NCBI RefSeq assembly: GCF_001905845.1
Contig: NZ_LIVZ01000003.1
Coordinates: 124,001 to 188,000 of the forward strand
Length of the DNA stretch: 64,000 nucleotides
DNA from: Streptomyces sp. TSRI0107
Lineage (GTDB): Bacteria; Actinomycetota; Actinomycetes; Streptomycetales; Streptomycetaceae
Direction: 5' to 3'
Part shown: one piece after another, positions 50,103-59,251 of the stretch
Position numbering within the stretch: position 1 is the first letter of the stretch
Layout of the letters: each line of letters starts with the position of its first letter
Made by a program: the position numbers and the translations under genes
Notes under the pieces: generated by a model
What the model saw: the letters and a program-made list of their open reading frames with translations, nothing else
What the model was told of the DNA's origin: nothing
The model's database searches: none

Positions 50103-51082
50103 CGCAGTGCGGCCGTGGCCTCGTCGATCACGATGCCCAGCGAACGGGTACCGCGCCCCTTGGCCCACACCTCCGGGTCCACCTCGTGGACGTCGCCGTT
50201 CCGCACTGCCGGGATCTTGCCCCAGAGCGGGTTCTCGGCCAGCTTCTCCGAGAGCTTGCCGTCCGCGTCACCGAAGCTCATCGTCTCGACGAACAGCACG
50301 TCGACGCCTTGGGCGAGGATTTCTTCGAGGCTGTAACTGCCCTCCACGCCACGGGACTTCCACGGGTAGTCGGAGAACCTGGGGAACAGGCTGGCCGTCA
50401 CGTCGGCCTCCGGGGTGGCGACGCCGAAGTTCTCGTCACTGCCGTAGATGACGAGGGCGGTCTTCCCGCTCGGCGTCCGCTCGGCCTCGGCGAGCTTGGC
50501 ACGGAAGGCCTTCTCCGCCCTCTCCCCCTCGGCGGTGCGGCCGGTGAGCGCGGCGACGTCGCGCAGGTACCCGACGCTGTCCTCCCACGTCTCGGGCTGC
50601 ATGGCCCAGAACGTGGTGGCGCCCTTCAGGGCGGGGGCGAGCTTGCCGTGGGTGTCCCCCAGGCCGATCACCAGATCCGGCTTGTGGGACAGGATCGCCT
50701 CCACCTCCGGGGCGATGAACCCGCCGGGTATGACGTCGACCCGCCCGGCCTTCTCCTTCCCGAGGAAGCGGGGATGGGCGAGCAGCGCGCTGTTGGTGGC
50801 CGTCGGGACGATGCCGAGTTCGGTCAGGATGTCGTCGCAGAGCGCGAAGAGGCAGACGATCCTCTTCGGCTCCTTGTCGGGGGAGACCTCGACACCGTTC
50901 GTGTCGGTCAGCTCCGTCGCCGCCTTGATGGGTTCGACGGTGACCTCTGTCTTGGTGGCGGGCTTGGCGGTCTGGTCGTCACTGGCGGGCTCGTCGGCCG
51001 ACGAGCCGCAGCCGGCCAGGAGGGAACCCACCACCACTGCGGTGATCCAGGTGCGGACGAATCTCGACGGTGAGCGCAGCAT
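50099..51082 (-). CDS. Metallophore-type substrate-binding lipoprotein (FhuD/BtuF-like)
   Basis: 327 residues from the ATG at 51082 (MLRSPSRFVRTWITAVVVGS). The lipobox is LLAGC with lipidated Cys25. A Ser/Asp/Lys-rich linker (SADEPASDDQTAKPATKTEV) leads to the class III binding fold: KRIVCLFALCDDILTELGIV, VIPGGFIAPEVEAILSHKPD, LVIGLGDTHGKLAPALKGAT, YSLEEILAQGVDVLFVETMS and VDPEVWAKGRGTRSLGIVID. It is exported and anchored to the outer face of the membrane. It is the first gene of the importer operon. Its start is 47 bases from a Zur-type box, so a zinc complex is a likelier cargo than ferric siderophore or cobalamin; the ligand itself is unproven. Confidence 0.92.
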   Translation of the reverse strand: MLRSPSRFVRTWITAVVVGSLLAGCGSSADEPASDDQTAKPATKTEVTVEPIKAATELTDTNGVEVSPDKEPKRIVCLFALCDDILTELGIVPTATNSALLAHPRFLGKEKAGRVDVIPGGFIAPEVEAILSHKPDLVIGLGDTHGKLAPALKGATTFWAMQPETWEDSVGYLRDVAALTGRTAEGERAEKAFRAKLAEAERTPSGKTALVIYGSDENFGVATPEADVTASLFPRFSDYPWKSRGVEGSYSLEEILAQGVDVLFVETMSFGDADGKLSEKLAENPLWGKIPAVRNGDVHEVDPEVWAKGRGTRSLGIVIDEATAALR

Positions 51083-51128
51083 CGATGCCCTCGCTTCTTT
51101 CAGGGACCGGGAACGCACCGAAGATACA

Positions 51129-51143
51129 TGATAATCGTTTTCA
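51129..51143. promoter_or_regulatory. Zur-type box in the divergent importer/propeller promoter
   Basis: TGATAATCGTTTTCA is a 7-1-7 Zur-type palindrome differing in one base from the mycobacterial-type motif TGATAATCATTTTCA. It lies midway between the divergent start codons at 51082 and 51175, so it can repress both. The surrounding bases (ATACATGATAATCG) include an A/T-rich -10-like stretch. Confidence 0.75.
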
Positions 51144-51174
51144 CATTCACTTGACGGCTCCCTTGGAGGACCCC

Positions 51175-52374
51175 ATGCCCACCGACGCCCTCGCACTGCT
51201 CGTCTCCGACCACATGGACGGCTCCGTACACGTGCTGACCGTGCCGGACGGAACCGTCACGGGACGCCTGACGGGGCGTCATCTCTCCGAGCACGCCGGG
51301 TTCCTGGCGCTGCCTGGAGGGCGGGTGGCCTGCGTCGACGACCGCCGGGGAGAACTCCTCGTCCTCGACCCCTTCGGCGACCGGCTCGTCGAATGCGCGG
51401 TCCCGGTCGCCGTGCCGGCCGAACACCTCGCCGCCGACCCCTCGGGACGCCTGCTGGCCGTGACGACCGGCCTGGGCGGGAACACCGAACCGTGGTCGGA
51501 CCTGCTGACGGTCGTCGACCTGGCCACCGGAGAGGCCGCGCGCATACGCACGCGCGTCGGCGAACCGGGCGTGACGGTGCTGGGCGGAGGCGAACCGCTG
51601 GTCGTGCTGCGGCACCGGGAACCCGGGGCGCTGGCCGTCCACCGGTTCGCGGACCTCCTCGCGGCTCCGCCCGGCTGCCCCGCGGTCACCCCGCACGCGA
51701 TCCTGCCGCTGCCGCACGACGGACACGGCGACGCACAATCTCCGGGCTCAGGGCAGGTGTTCGCGGCGACCGGCGAAGGAGTGCACCGGGCGCGAAGGGA
51801 GGGCGACGGGCTCGTGGCCGAGGCGGTGATTCCCTGGGAGTCGCCCGCCCGGGGCTGGTACCTGCGCCTCGACGCACACCGGCGGACGCTGTGGAGCACG
51901 CTGCGCGGTGGTGCCCCGGACCCGCTGCGCTGGCCGGAATGGACCAACCAGGCGTGGCGCCACGACCTGGAGGCGGGCCGTACGCTCCGCACGGACCTCG
52001 GGCCCGGCCTGGTCTTCCGGCTGGCACTCGCTCGGCGCCACACCGCCTTCACCCGAATCCACCCCGACGGCGACGAGCTGATCCTGCTGGGCGCCCACGA
52101 CCGTGTCCGGCGCGTCCCCCTGCCCGCCATGGACGGCGCTCCCCGGCGCGGCGGCACCCCGTGGGAGGGAGTCCAGCGCCGCGCGGTGGCCGCCTCACCC
52201 AGCTCCGACTGGGTCGCCGTCACTCGCGGCGGCCACGGGGAAGTGCACATCGTCGACGCGGAGACGGGGCACGAGGCGGCCCGTCCGCGGTTGAGCACGC
52301 CGCTGCACCACGGCGGCCATGTGATGCTGCGCGGCCTGAACGACGGTGCCGAGGGCGATCCCGTGGGCCGGTGA
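51175..52374 (+). CDS. Cytoplasmic beta-propeller protein, AztD-like
   Basis: 399 residues from the ATG at 51175 (MPTDALALLVSDHMDGSVHV), with GGAGGA 5 bases upstream. Repeated beta strands of propeller type run throughout (GFLALPGGRVACVDDRRGEL, LLTVVDLATGEAARIRTRVG, WVAVTRGGHGEVHIVDAETG). His residues are frequent at blade edges (SDHMDG, HLSEHAG, HDGHGD, LHHGGH). The pattern resembles AztD, a zinc metallochaperone propeller, though AztD is periplasmic and this protein has no signal peptide. Under a Zur-type box and divergent from the importer, it may store or deliver zinc. The last two points are inference. Confidence 0.72.
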   Translation: MPTDALALLVSDHMDGSVHVLTVPDGTVTGRLTGRHLSEHAGFLALPGGRVACVDDRRGELLVLDPFGDRLVECAVPVAVPAEHLAADPSGRLLAVTTGLGGNTEPWSDLLTVVDLATGEAARIRTRVGEPGVTVLGGGEPLVVLRHREPGALAVHRFADLLAAPPGCPAVTPHAILPLPHDGHGDAQSPGSGQVFAATGEGVHRARREGDGLVAEAVIPWESPARGWYLRLDAHRRTLWSTLRGGAPDPLRWPEWTNQAWRHDLEAGRTLRTDLGPGLVFRLALARRHTAFTRIHPDGDELILLGAHDRVRRVPLPAMDGAPRRGGTPWEGVQRRAVAASPSSDWVAVTRGGHGEVHIVDAETGHEAARPRLSTPLHHGGHVMLRGLNDGAEGDPVGR

Positions 52375-52412
52375 GCTGGTGCGCGCCTGCCTCGATGTGG
52401 TTACCTGACTGC

Positions 52413-52487
52413 ATGACCGTGCTCGTGACCCGCCGCCACGTCGACTACGTGCGTGTCACCACCACGGGCTGTTCCGCCGTGAGCTGA
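52413..52487 (+). CDS. Sulfur-metabolism leader peptide (24 residues)
   Basis: Reads MTVLVTRRHVDYVRV then TTTGCSAVS, followed by TGA. The TRRHVDxxRV...C pattern is that of short Streptomyces leader peptides found before sulfur-assimilation genes. A -10-like TTACCT lies 7 bases before the ATG, which suggests a leaderless message. It precedes metY by 164 bases, in which GGTGCG...CGCACC can pair. Ribosome stalling at the Cys codon may tune expression of metY and metX to cysteine supply. Confidence 0.7.
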   Translation: MTVLVTRRHVDYVRVTTTGCSAVS

Positions 52488-52651
52488 CTTCTTCCTCCGG
52501 CGTCCGACCAGCACTTTCCCACCACACCGCGCTGACCGCTGCCCCGTCCGGGCGCCTGCTCTCAGCCTGCGGTGCGTTCGCGTTCCCGGTCGCACCTGCC
52601 GTTCCCCGAATGCCCATCGCGGGCTTCGCCGTACTCACCCAAGGGAGCACC

Positions 52652-54009
<1,358 letters not shown>

Positions 54010-54013
<4 letters not shown>

Positions 54014-55215
54014 ACACCGTACCGCGGCCCTCACGGGGCCCCCTCCCGCCGGCCTCCGGGGCCTGGCGGGAGGGGGACCCGCCGGGGCGTCGCCAGTGGT
54101 ACGTGCGCGAGGGTCCGCTTCCGCTGGAGTCCGGTGGTGAACTGCCGGGTGTCCGGCTGGCGTTCGAGACCTGGGGGCGTCTCGCGCCTGACCGGTCGAA
54201 CGCGGTGCTGGTGCTGCACGCCCTCACCGGCGACAGCCACGTGGCCGGGCCCGCCGAGCCCGGGCACCCCACGCCGGGCTGGTGGGACGGGCTCGTCGGC
54301 CCCGGGCTGGCGCTCGACACGGACCACTGGTTCGTCGTGGCCCCGAACGTGCTCGGCGGCTGCCAGGGCAGTACCGGGCCGTCCTCACCGGGCCCCTACG
54401 GCCGGCCCTGGGGCGGCGACTTCCCGTTCCTCACGCAGCGCGACCAGGTCGCGGCCGAAGCGGGGCTGGCCGACGCGCTGGGCATCGACCGCTGGGCGCT
54501 GGTCGTCGGCGGATCGATGGGCGGGATGCGGGCGCTGGAATGGGCGGTGTCGCACCCTGAACGGACGGACGCGCTTCTGCTGCTCGCCACGACGGCCGCG
54601 GCGAGCGCCGAGCAGATCGCCTGGGCGAACGTCCAGTCGCATGCCATCCGCTCCGACCCGGACTGGCAGGGCGGCCACTACCACGACACCGGCCGGGGCC
54701 CCCGGACGGGCCTCGGCCTGGCCCGGCGGCTCGCCCACGTCACCTATCGCAGCGAGCCGGAACTCCAGGTCCGCTTCGGCCGCTTCCCCCAGGGCACGGA
54801 AAACCCCTGGAACGGTGGCCGGTACCAGGTGGAGTCCTACCTCGACCATCACGCGGCCAAGCTGGTGCACCGCTTCGACGCGGGCAGCTACGTCGTGCTG
54901 GCGGAGGCCATGAACAGCCACGACATCGGTCGCGGGCGCGGTGGCGTGCGCGCCGCCCTGCGCCGGGTGACGGCCAGGACCCTCGTCGCCGGGGTCGGCT
55001 CGGATCGCCTCTACCCCCTGTACCAGCAGGCCGAGTTGGCGGTGGGCATCACCACGGCCGACGACCTGCGGGTCGTCGAGTCACCGTACGGCCACGACGG
55101 CTTCCTCATCGAGGTGCAGCAGGTCGCCACGCTCGTGCGCGAGCTGCTGCACGCTGCGCCCGACCACGTTCGACGGGCTCACACCGGGCAGCCTCACGAT
55201 GATCGTTCCAATTGA
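54010..55215 (+). CDS. metX: Homoserine O-acetyltransferase
   Basis: 401 residues if started at CTG 54010, which overlaps the metY stop as CTGA. No ATG, GTG or TTG occurs before the GTG at 54103, which would remove conserved N-terminal residues (GAWREGDPPGRRQWYV). Features include LAFETWGRL, NAVLVLHALTGDSHV, PNVLGGCQGSTGPSSP, the nucleophile in VVGGSMGGMRALEW, and the catalytic His in SPYGHDGFLIE. The Asp is in VGSDRLYPL. It acetylates homoserine with acetyl-CoA, providing the substrate for MetY. The unusual start deserves experimental checking. Confidence 0.9.
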
Positions 55216-55225
55216 CGGACTCCTC

Positions 55226-55254
55226 TTGGTGATCAGCCTCGACTGCGGTAGAAA
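55226..55254 (+). promoter_or_regulatory. Candidate promoter of a leaderless Cys-rich leader peptide
   Basis: TTGGTG at 55226-55231 and TAGAAA at 55249-55254 are separated by 17 bases, and the ATG of the leader peptide begins 7 bases after the -10 element. Transcription would start at or next to the A of the ATG, giving a leaderless mRNA. Confidence 0.55.
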
Positions 55255-55260
55255 TAAGCC

Positions 55261-55332
55261 ATGATTCCCGAGCCCTTGGTGCGACGCCTGGTCATCGACC
55301 TGTGCCGACGCCCGGGCTCGTGTTGTTGCTGA
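55261..55332 (+). CDS. Cys-rich regulatory leader peptide (23 residues)
   Basis: Reads MIPEPLVRRLVIDLCRRPGS followed by Cys-Cys-Cys (TGT TGT TGC) and TGA. It begins directly at a probable promoter, so it is likely leaderless. A hairpin with T/C-rich flank lies 60 bases downstream and the sulfonate transporter genes follow. Polycysteine leader peptides of mycobacteria act as cysteine-responsive attenuators; this one has the same architecture. When cysteinyl-tRNA is scarce, stalling at the Cys triplet would change downstream folding. Confidence 0.75.
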   Translation: MIPEPLVRRLVIDLCRRPGSCCC

Positions 55333-55391
55333 CCTGACCCTTTCCCGCACGCCCCGCCGCCCAGCGTTCCCATCCGGCGAGGGCGGTTCCC

Positions 55392-55410
55392 GCACCCTGT
55401 CGCAGGGTGC
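55392..55410 (+). terminator. Attenuator hairpin before the sulfonate transporter operon
   Basis: GCACCCTG (55392-55399) pairs perfectly with CAGGGTGC (55403-55410) around TCG and is followed by TCTCTCC. It lies between the Cys-rich leader peptide and the first transporter gene, the place expected for an attenuator. Confidence 0.6.
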
Positions 55411-55512
55411 TCTCTCCATCTGGTTCAGCATCACTCACGCCCGGGGCCGGCCGGCCACCCATGTCTGTCGACGACAGCCGCTCGTGTCCCGGCGCCCCAT
55501 GGAGGACACCCC

Positions 55513-56373
55513 TTGTCCGCGTCGCCTTCCCCGTCCAAGACCGAACAGATCAAGCCATCCACCGGCATCCCGCCCGCGAAGAGATCGTGGGCACGTGTAC
55601 GTCATGTCGCGCTGCCGTTCGGCTCGCTCCTGCTCTTCGTCGCCCTGTGGCAGCTGGTGGCGGCGAGCGGGACGTGGAGCGAGACACTGGTTCCGCCCCC
55701 GGCCAAGGTGTGGGACGCGTTCGTCGACGTGTCCACCACCCACGACGGCGTACGGGGCTACAACGGCACCCTCCTCGTCGAGCACCTGGGCATCAGCCTG
55801 CGGCGCATCGCGATCGGAGCAGGTATCGGCATCGCGCTCGGGGTGCTGTTCGGCCTGCTCATGGGCACGGTCGGCTGGCTGCGCTCGCTGTTCGAGCCCT
55901 GGATCACCTTCCTGCGGACGCTGCCGCCGCTGGCGTACTTCTCGCTGCTCGTCATCTGGCTGGGCATCGACGAGGAGCCGAAGGTCACGCTGCTGGCGGT
56001 GGCCGCGTTCCCTCCCGTGGCGGTGTCCACCACCACGGCCGTCGCCGCCGTACCGAAGAGCCTGATCGAGGCCGCCCGCGCGCTCGGCGCGTCACGGTGG
56101 CACGTCGTCAGGGACGTCGTCGTCCCGTCCGCCCTGCCGGAGACGCTCACCGGGGTCAGGCTCGCCGTGGGCGTGGCCTACTCGTCCCTCGTCGCCGCCG
56201 AGCTGGTCAACGGTCTGCCCGGGATCGGCGGCATGGTGAAGGACGCCGCCAACTACAACAACACCCCCGTGGTGCTCGTCGGCATCATCGCCATCGGCGT
56301 CTCCGGCCTGGTCATCGACGGCCTGCTCCTCCGGCTGGAGCGCGCGGTCGTGCCGTGGCGCGGTCGCGCGTAA
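55513..56373 (+). CDS. ssuC: Sulfonate/taurine ABC transporter permease
   Basis: 286 residues from a TTG at 55513 with GGAGGA 7 bases upstream. Six hydrophobic spans are visible (LPFGSLLLFVALWQLVAA, IAIGAGIGIALGVLFGLLMG, ITFLRTLPPLAYFSLLVIWL, VALLAVAAFPPVAVS-type). The cytoplasmic EAA loop is EAARALGASRWHVVRDVVVP. The N-terminal ~30 residues are cytoplasmic and Ser/Lys-rich. It forms the channel of an SsuABC/TauABC-type importer. It starts the operon ssuC-ssuA-ssuB-tauD. Confidence 0.9.
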   Translation: MSASPSPSKTEQIKPSTGIPPAKRSWARVRHVALPFGSLLLFVALWQLVAASGTWSETLVPPPAKVWDAFVDVSTTHDGVRGYNGTLLVEHLGISLRRIAIGAGIGIALGVLFGLLMGTVGWLRSLFEPWITFLRTLPPLAYFSLLVIWLGIDEEPKVTLLAVAAFPPVAVSTTTAVAAVPKSLIEAARALGASRWHVVRDVVVPSALPETLTGVRLAVGVAYSSLVAAELVNGLPGIGGMVKDAANYNNTPVVLVGIIAIGVSGLVIDGLLLRLERAVVPWRGRA

Positions 56374-56409
56374 CACCTGTTCCCCCTCTTGCACAGAAAC
56401 GGCTCCGCC

Positions 56410-57462
56410 ATGTCTCGTCTCCCCCAAGGTCCGTCCCGCCGCCTCCTGCTCGCCGGTGCCCTGGCCGCCGTCTCCGCGGCCGTCACCGGCTGCTCCTCGG
56501 ACAGTGAGGCGTCGGCGTCCGGCGCCGCCAAGCGGCTGCGCATCGGCTACTTCGCTTTCCCCAGCGGCGACTTGATCGTGAAGAACAGGAAGCTCCTGGA
56601 GAAGGCGCTGCCCGACCACAAGATCTCCTGGATCAAGTTCGACTCCGGCGCCGCCGTCAACCAGGCCTTCATCGGCAAGTCCCTCGACATCGCCGCGCTC
56701 GGCTCCAGCCCGTTCGCCCGCGGGGTGTCCGGCGGCTCGCCCATTCCGTACAAGGTCGCGTGGATCCTCGACGTCGCGGGAGAGAACGAGGCCCTGGTGG
56801 CGCGCAAGGCCACCGGTGTGTCCGACGTCGCCGGGCTCAAGGGCAGGAAGATAGCCACTCCCTTCGCCTCCACCTCCCACTACAGCCTGCTGGCGGCGCT
56901 GGAGGCGGCCGGCCTGAAGCCGTCAGACGTGGAGCTCATCGACCTGCAGCCGCAGCCGATCCTCGCCGCCTGGCAGCGGGGCGACATCGACGCCGCCTAC
57001 GTCTGGCTGCCCACGCTGGACGAACTCCGCGAGACCGGCACCCAGCTCACCAGCAGCAAGGAGATCGGCGCCGCGGGCAGACCGACCCTCGACCTGGCCG
57101 TCGTGTCGGACGACCTGATCGCCAGGGACCCGCGGGCGATCGACGCCTGGCGCAAGGCGGAGGCGGAGGCCCTGCGCCTGCTGAAGTCCGACCCCGAAGG
57201 CTCGGTCGAGGCCGTCGCCGCCGAACTCGGCATCAGCGCCGCGGACGCCGAGGCCCAGCTGCGGCAAGGGGTGTTCCTCACCCCGGAGCAGGTGGTTTCC
57301 GCGGACTGGCTGGGCACCGACGGCAGCCCGGGCAAGCTGCTCACGTACGTCACCGACACCGGCCGTTTCCTCGCCGACCAGAAGCAGATCGACGCCGTGC
57401 CGTCCGAGGACGCCGTCCGCAAGGCGTTCTACCTCGAGGGGCTGTCCGATGTACTCAAGTGA
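56410..57462 (+). CDS. ssuA: Sulfonate/taurine-binding lipoprotein
   Basis: 350 residues from the ATG at 56410 ([20 protein letters not shown]). The signal ends at the lipobox VTGC. The SsuA/TauA fold shows [69 protein letters not shown] and [15 protein letters not shown]. It is lipid-anchored outside the membrane and delivers sulfonates to the permease. The gene overlaps the ATPase gene by 14 bases. Confidence 0.9.
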   Translation: MSRLPQGPSRRLLLAGALAAVSAAVTGCSSDSEASASGAAKRLRIGYFAFPSGDLIVKNRKLLEKALPDHKISWIKFDSGAAVNQAFIGKSLDIAALGSSPFARGVSGGSPIPYKVAWILDVAGENEALVARKATGVSDVAGLKGRKIATPFASTSHYSLLAALEAAGLKPSDVELIDLQPQPILAAWQRGDIDAAYVWLPTLDELRETGTQLTSSKEIGAAGRPTLDLAVVSDDLIARDPRAIDAWRKAEAEALRLLKSDPEGSVEAVAAELGISAADAEAQLRQGVFLTPEQVVSADWLGTDGSPGKLLTYVTDTGRFLADQKQIDAVPSEDAVRKAFYLEGLSDVLK

Positions 57463-58267
57463 GACCGGCGAGGCCACGGAAGCGGTGGACGTCTCGCGCG
57501 CCGGATCCGTCCGTCTCGACGACGTCACCCACCGGTACGGCCGGGGCGGCGAGGTCTTCACCGCCGTCGGGCCCGTCGACCTGACCGTCCGGGCAGGCGA
57601 GTTCCTGGTCCTGGTGGGTGCCTCCGGCTGCGGCAAGAGCACGCTGCTGCGGCTGATCGCCGGCTTCGAACGGCCCACGCACGGCTCGGTACGGGTCTCC
57701 GGCACCGAGCCGCGGCCCGGCGAGGCGGCCGGCGTGGTGTTCCAGACACCGCGGCTCTTCCCGTGGCGAACCGTCGGGGGAAACATCGATCTGGCGCTGC
57801 GGTACGCGGGCGTCGAGCGCGCCCGACGGCCCGAGCGGCGGGCGGAGTTGCTGGCCCGGGTCGGTCTCGAGGGTACCGAGAAGCGGCGTGTCTGGGAGAT
57901 CTCCGGAGGCCAGCAGCAACGCGTCGCCATCGCCCGGGCCCTCGCCGCCGAGAAACCTCTCCTCCTGCTCGACGAACCGTTCGCGGCGCTGGACGCGCTG
58001 ACCAGGGAGCGGCTTCAGGAGGACGTCCGCCGGGTGACCGACCGGACCGGGCGCACGACGGTCTTCGTGACGCACTCGGCGGACGAGGCGGTCTTCCTCG
58101 GCTCCCGCATCGTGGTGCTCTCCAGAAGCCCGGGAACCGTGGCCCTGGACCTGCCGATCGGCTTGCCGCGCGGCGACGTCGACGCGGAGGAGCTGCGCGG
58201 CTCCCGCGAGTTCACCGAGCTGCGCGCGCAGGTCTCCCACGCGGTCAAGTCCGCCGCGGCGGCCTGA
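57449..58267 (+). CDS. ssuB: Sulfonate/taurine ABC transporter ATPase
   Basis: 272 residues. Walker A is GASGCGKST, the Q-loop is [14 protein letters not shown], the signature is [15 protein letters not shown], Walker B is [15 protein letters not shown] and the H-loop is [13 protein letters not shown]. The FPW after the Q-loop is typical of nitrate/sulfonate/taurine ATPases. It completes the importer with ssuA and ssuC. A 105-base gap with an 8-bp tandem repeat separates it from tauD. Confidence 0.92.
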   Translation: MYSSETGEATEAVDVSRAGSVRLDDVTHRYGRGGEVFTAVGPVDLTVRAGEFLVLVGASGCGKSTLLRLIAGFERPTHGSVRVSGTEPRPGEAAGVVFQTPRLFPWRTVGGNIDLALRYAGVERARRPERRAELLARVGLEGTEKRRVWEISGGQQQRVAIARALAAEKPLLLLDEPFAALDALTRERLQEDVRRVTDRTGRTTVFVTHSADEAVFLGSRIVVLSRSPGTVALDLPIGLPRGDVDAEELRGSREFTELRAQVSHAVKSAAAA

Positions 58268-58302
58268 TCCCCGTAGACCCAGAGACCGCAGACCCTCAGA
58301 CC

Positions 58303-58350
58303 GTAGCCCCGTAGCCCCGTAGCCCCGTAGCCCCGTAGCCCCGTAGCCCC
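58303..58350 (+). repeat. Six tandem copies of GTAGCCCC
   Basis: Perfect head-to-tail 8-bp units run from 58303 to 58350 between ssuB and tauD, preceded by looser GACCC(T)CAGACC repeats. The array ends 22 bases before the tauD GTG start and 9 bases before its AAAGGA site. Its length is not a multiple of three per unit but it is non-coding. Slippage here would change the spacing and folding before tauD. Confidence 0.9.
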
Positions 58351-58372
58351 GAAGTCAAGAAAGGACACACAA

Positions 58373-59251
58373 GTGAGCATCCTCAGCGAGCGGCCCGCCG
58401 TGGCGGAGCTGCCGATCATCGAACTCGGCCCGCGCTTCGGTGCCGAGATCCACGGCATCGACCTGGCCCGCCTCGACGACGACGGGGTCCTCGCCCTGCG
58501 TGAAGCCCTCGTCGCGTACAAGGTGCTCTTCGTCCGCGGCCAGCACGGCCTCGACGACGACGCACAGATCGAGTTCGGCCGGCGCCTGGGCGAGGTCACC
58601 GTCGGACACCCGGTCCACGACTCCGGTGACGTGGCCCCCGAGGTGTACTCCCTGGACAGCCAGGACAACGGGTTCGCCGACGTGTGGCACACGGACGTGA
58701 CGTTCGTACGGCGGCCCCCGGCCATCTCCGTCCTGCGGGCCGTGGTGCTGCCGCCCAACGGCGGCGACACCAACTGGGCCGACAGCCAGCTCGCCTACGA
58801 GTCGCTGTCGCCGGGCCTGCGGGCGTACGTCGACACGCTCACCGCCGTCCACGACGGCACCCGCGAGTTCGGCTACTACCTGGCCCAGCGCCGGCAGGGC
58901 CGCGGCAACCTGTGGGAGGGCGAGGTGTTCACCCAGCTGACGCCGGTGGAGCACCCGGTGGTGCGGGTCCACCCCGAGACCGGCCGCAAGGGCCTGTTCG
59001 TGAACCCGGGCTTCACCTCGCACATCGTGGGCGTCTCGGAGTACGAGAGCCGGGGCCTCCTCGACATCCTCTACGCCCACCTCACCAAGCCCGAGCACGT
59101 GGTACGGCACCGCTGGCAGCCGGGTGACGTCGCCCTGTGGGACAACCGCAGCACGGCCCACTACGCCAACCGCGACTACGGCGACCGGCATCGGGTCATG
59201 CACCGCATCACGCTGCGCGGGGACACTCCGGCCGGCCCGGGCACCTTCTAG
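58373..59251 (+). CDS. tauD: TauD-family alpha-ketoglutarate-dependent sulfonate dioxygenase
   Basis: 292 residues from the GTG at 58373, with AAAGGA upstream. It is a Fe(II)/2-oxoglutarate enzyme of the TauD/AtsK family: LGPRFGAEIHGIDLARLDDD, the HxD pair in VWHTDVTFVRRPP, NWADSQLAYESLSPGL, the distal His in STAHYANRDYG, and the 2OG-binding Arg in RVMHRITLRG. It releases sulfite from taurine or alkyl sulfates/sulfonates imported by the SsuABC proteins. It is the last gene of the operon; its end overlaps the convergent LysR gene by 4 bases. Confidence 0.92.
   Translation: MSILSERPAVAELPIIELGPRFGAEIHGIDLARLDDDGVLALREALVAYKVLFVRGQHGLDDDAQIEFGRRLGEVTVGHPVHDSGDVAPEVYSLDSQDNGFADVWHTDVTFVRRPPAISVLRAVVLPPNGGDTNWADSQLAYESLSPGLRAYVDTLTAVHDGTREFGYYLAQRRQGRGNLWEGEVFTQLTPVEHPVVRVHPETGRKGLFVNPGFTSHIVGVSEYESRGLLDILYAHLTKPEHVVRHRWQPGDVALWDNRSTAHYANRDYGDRHRVMHRITLRGDTPAGPGTF

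Noticed and set aside
58303..58350. CRISPR-like array
   Set aside because: Units are 8 bp, perfectly tandem and without spacers; no cas genes are nearby.
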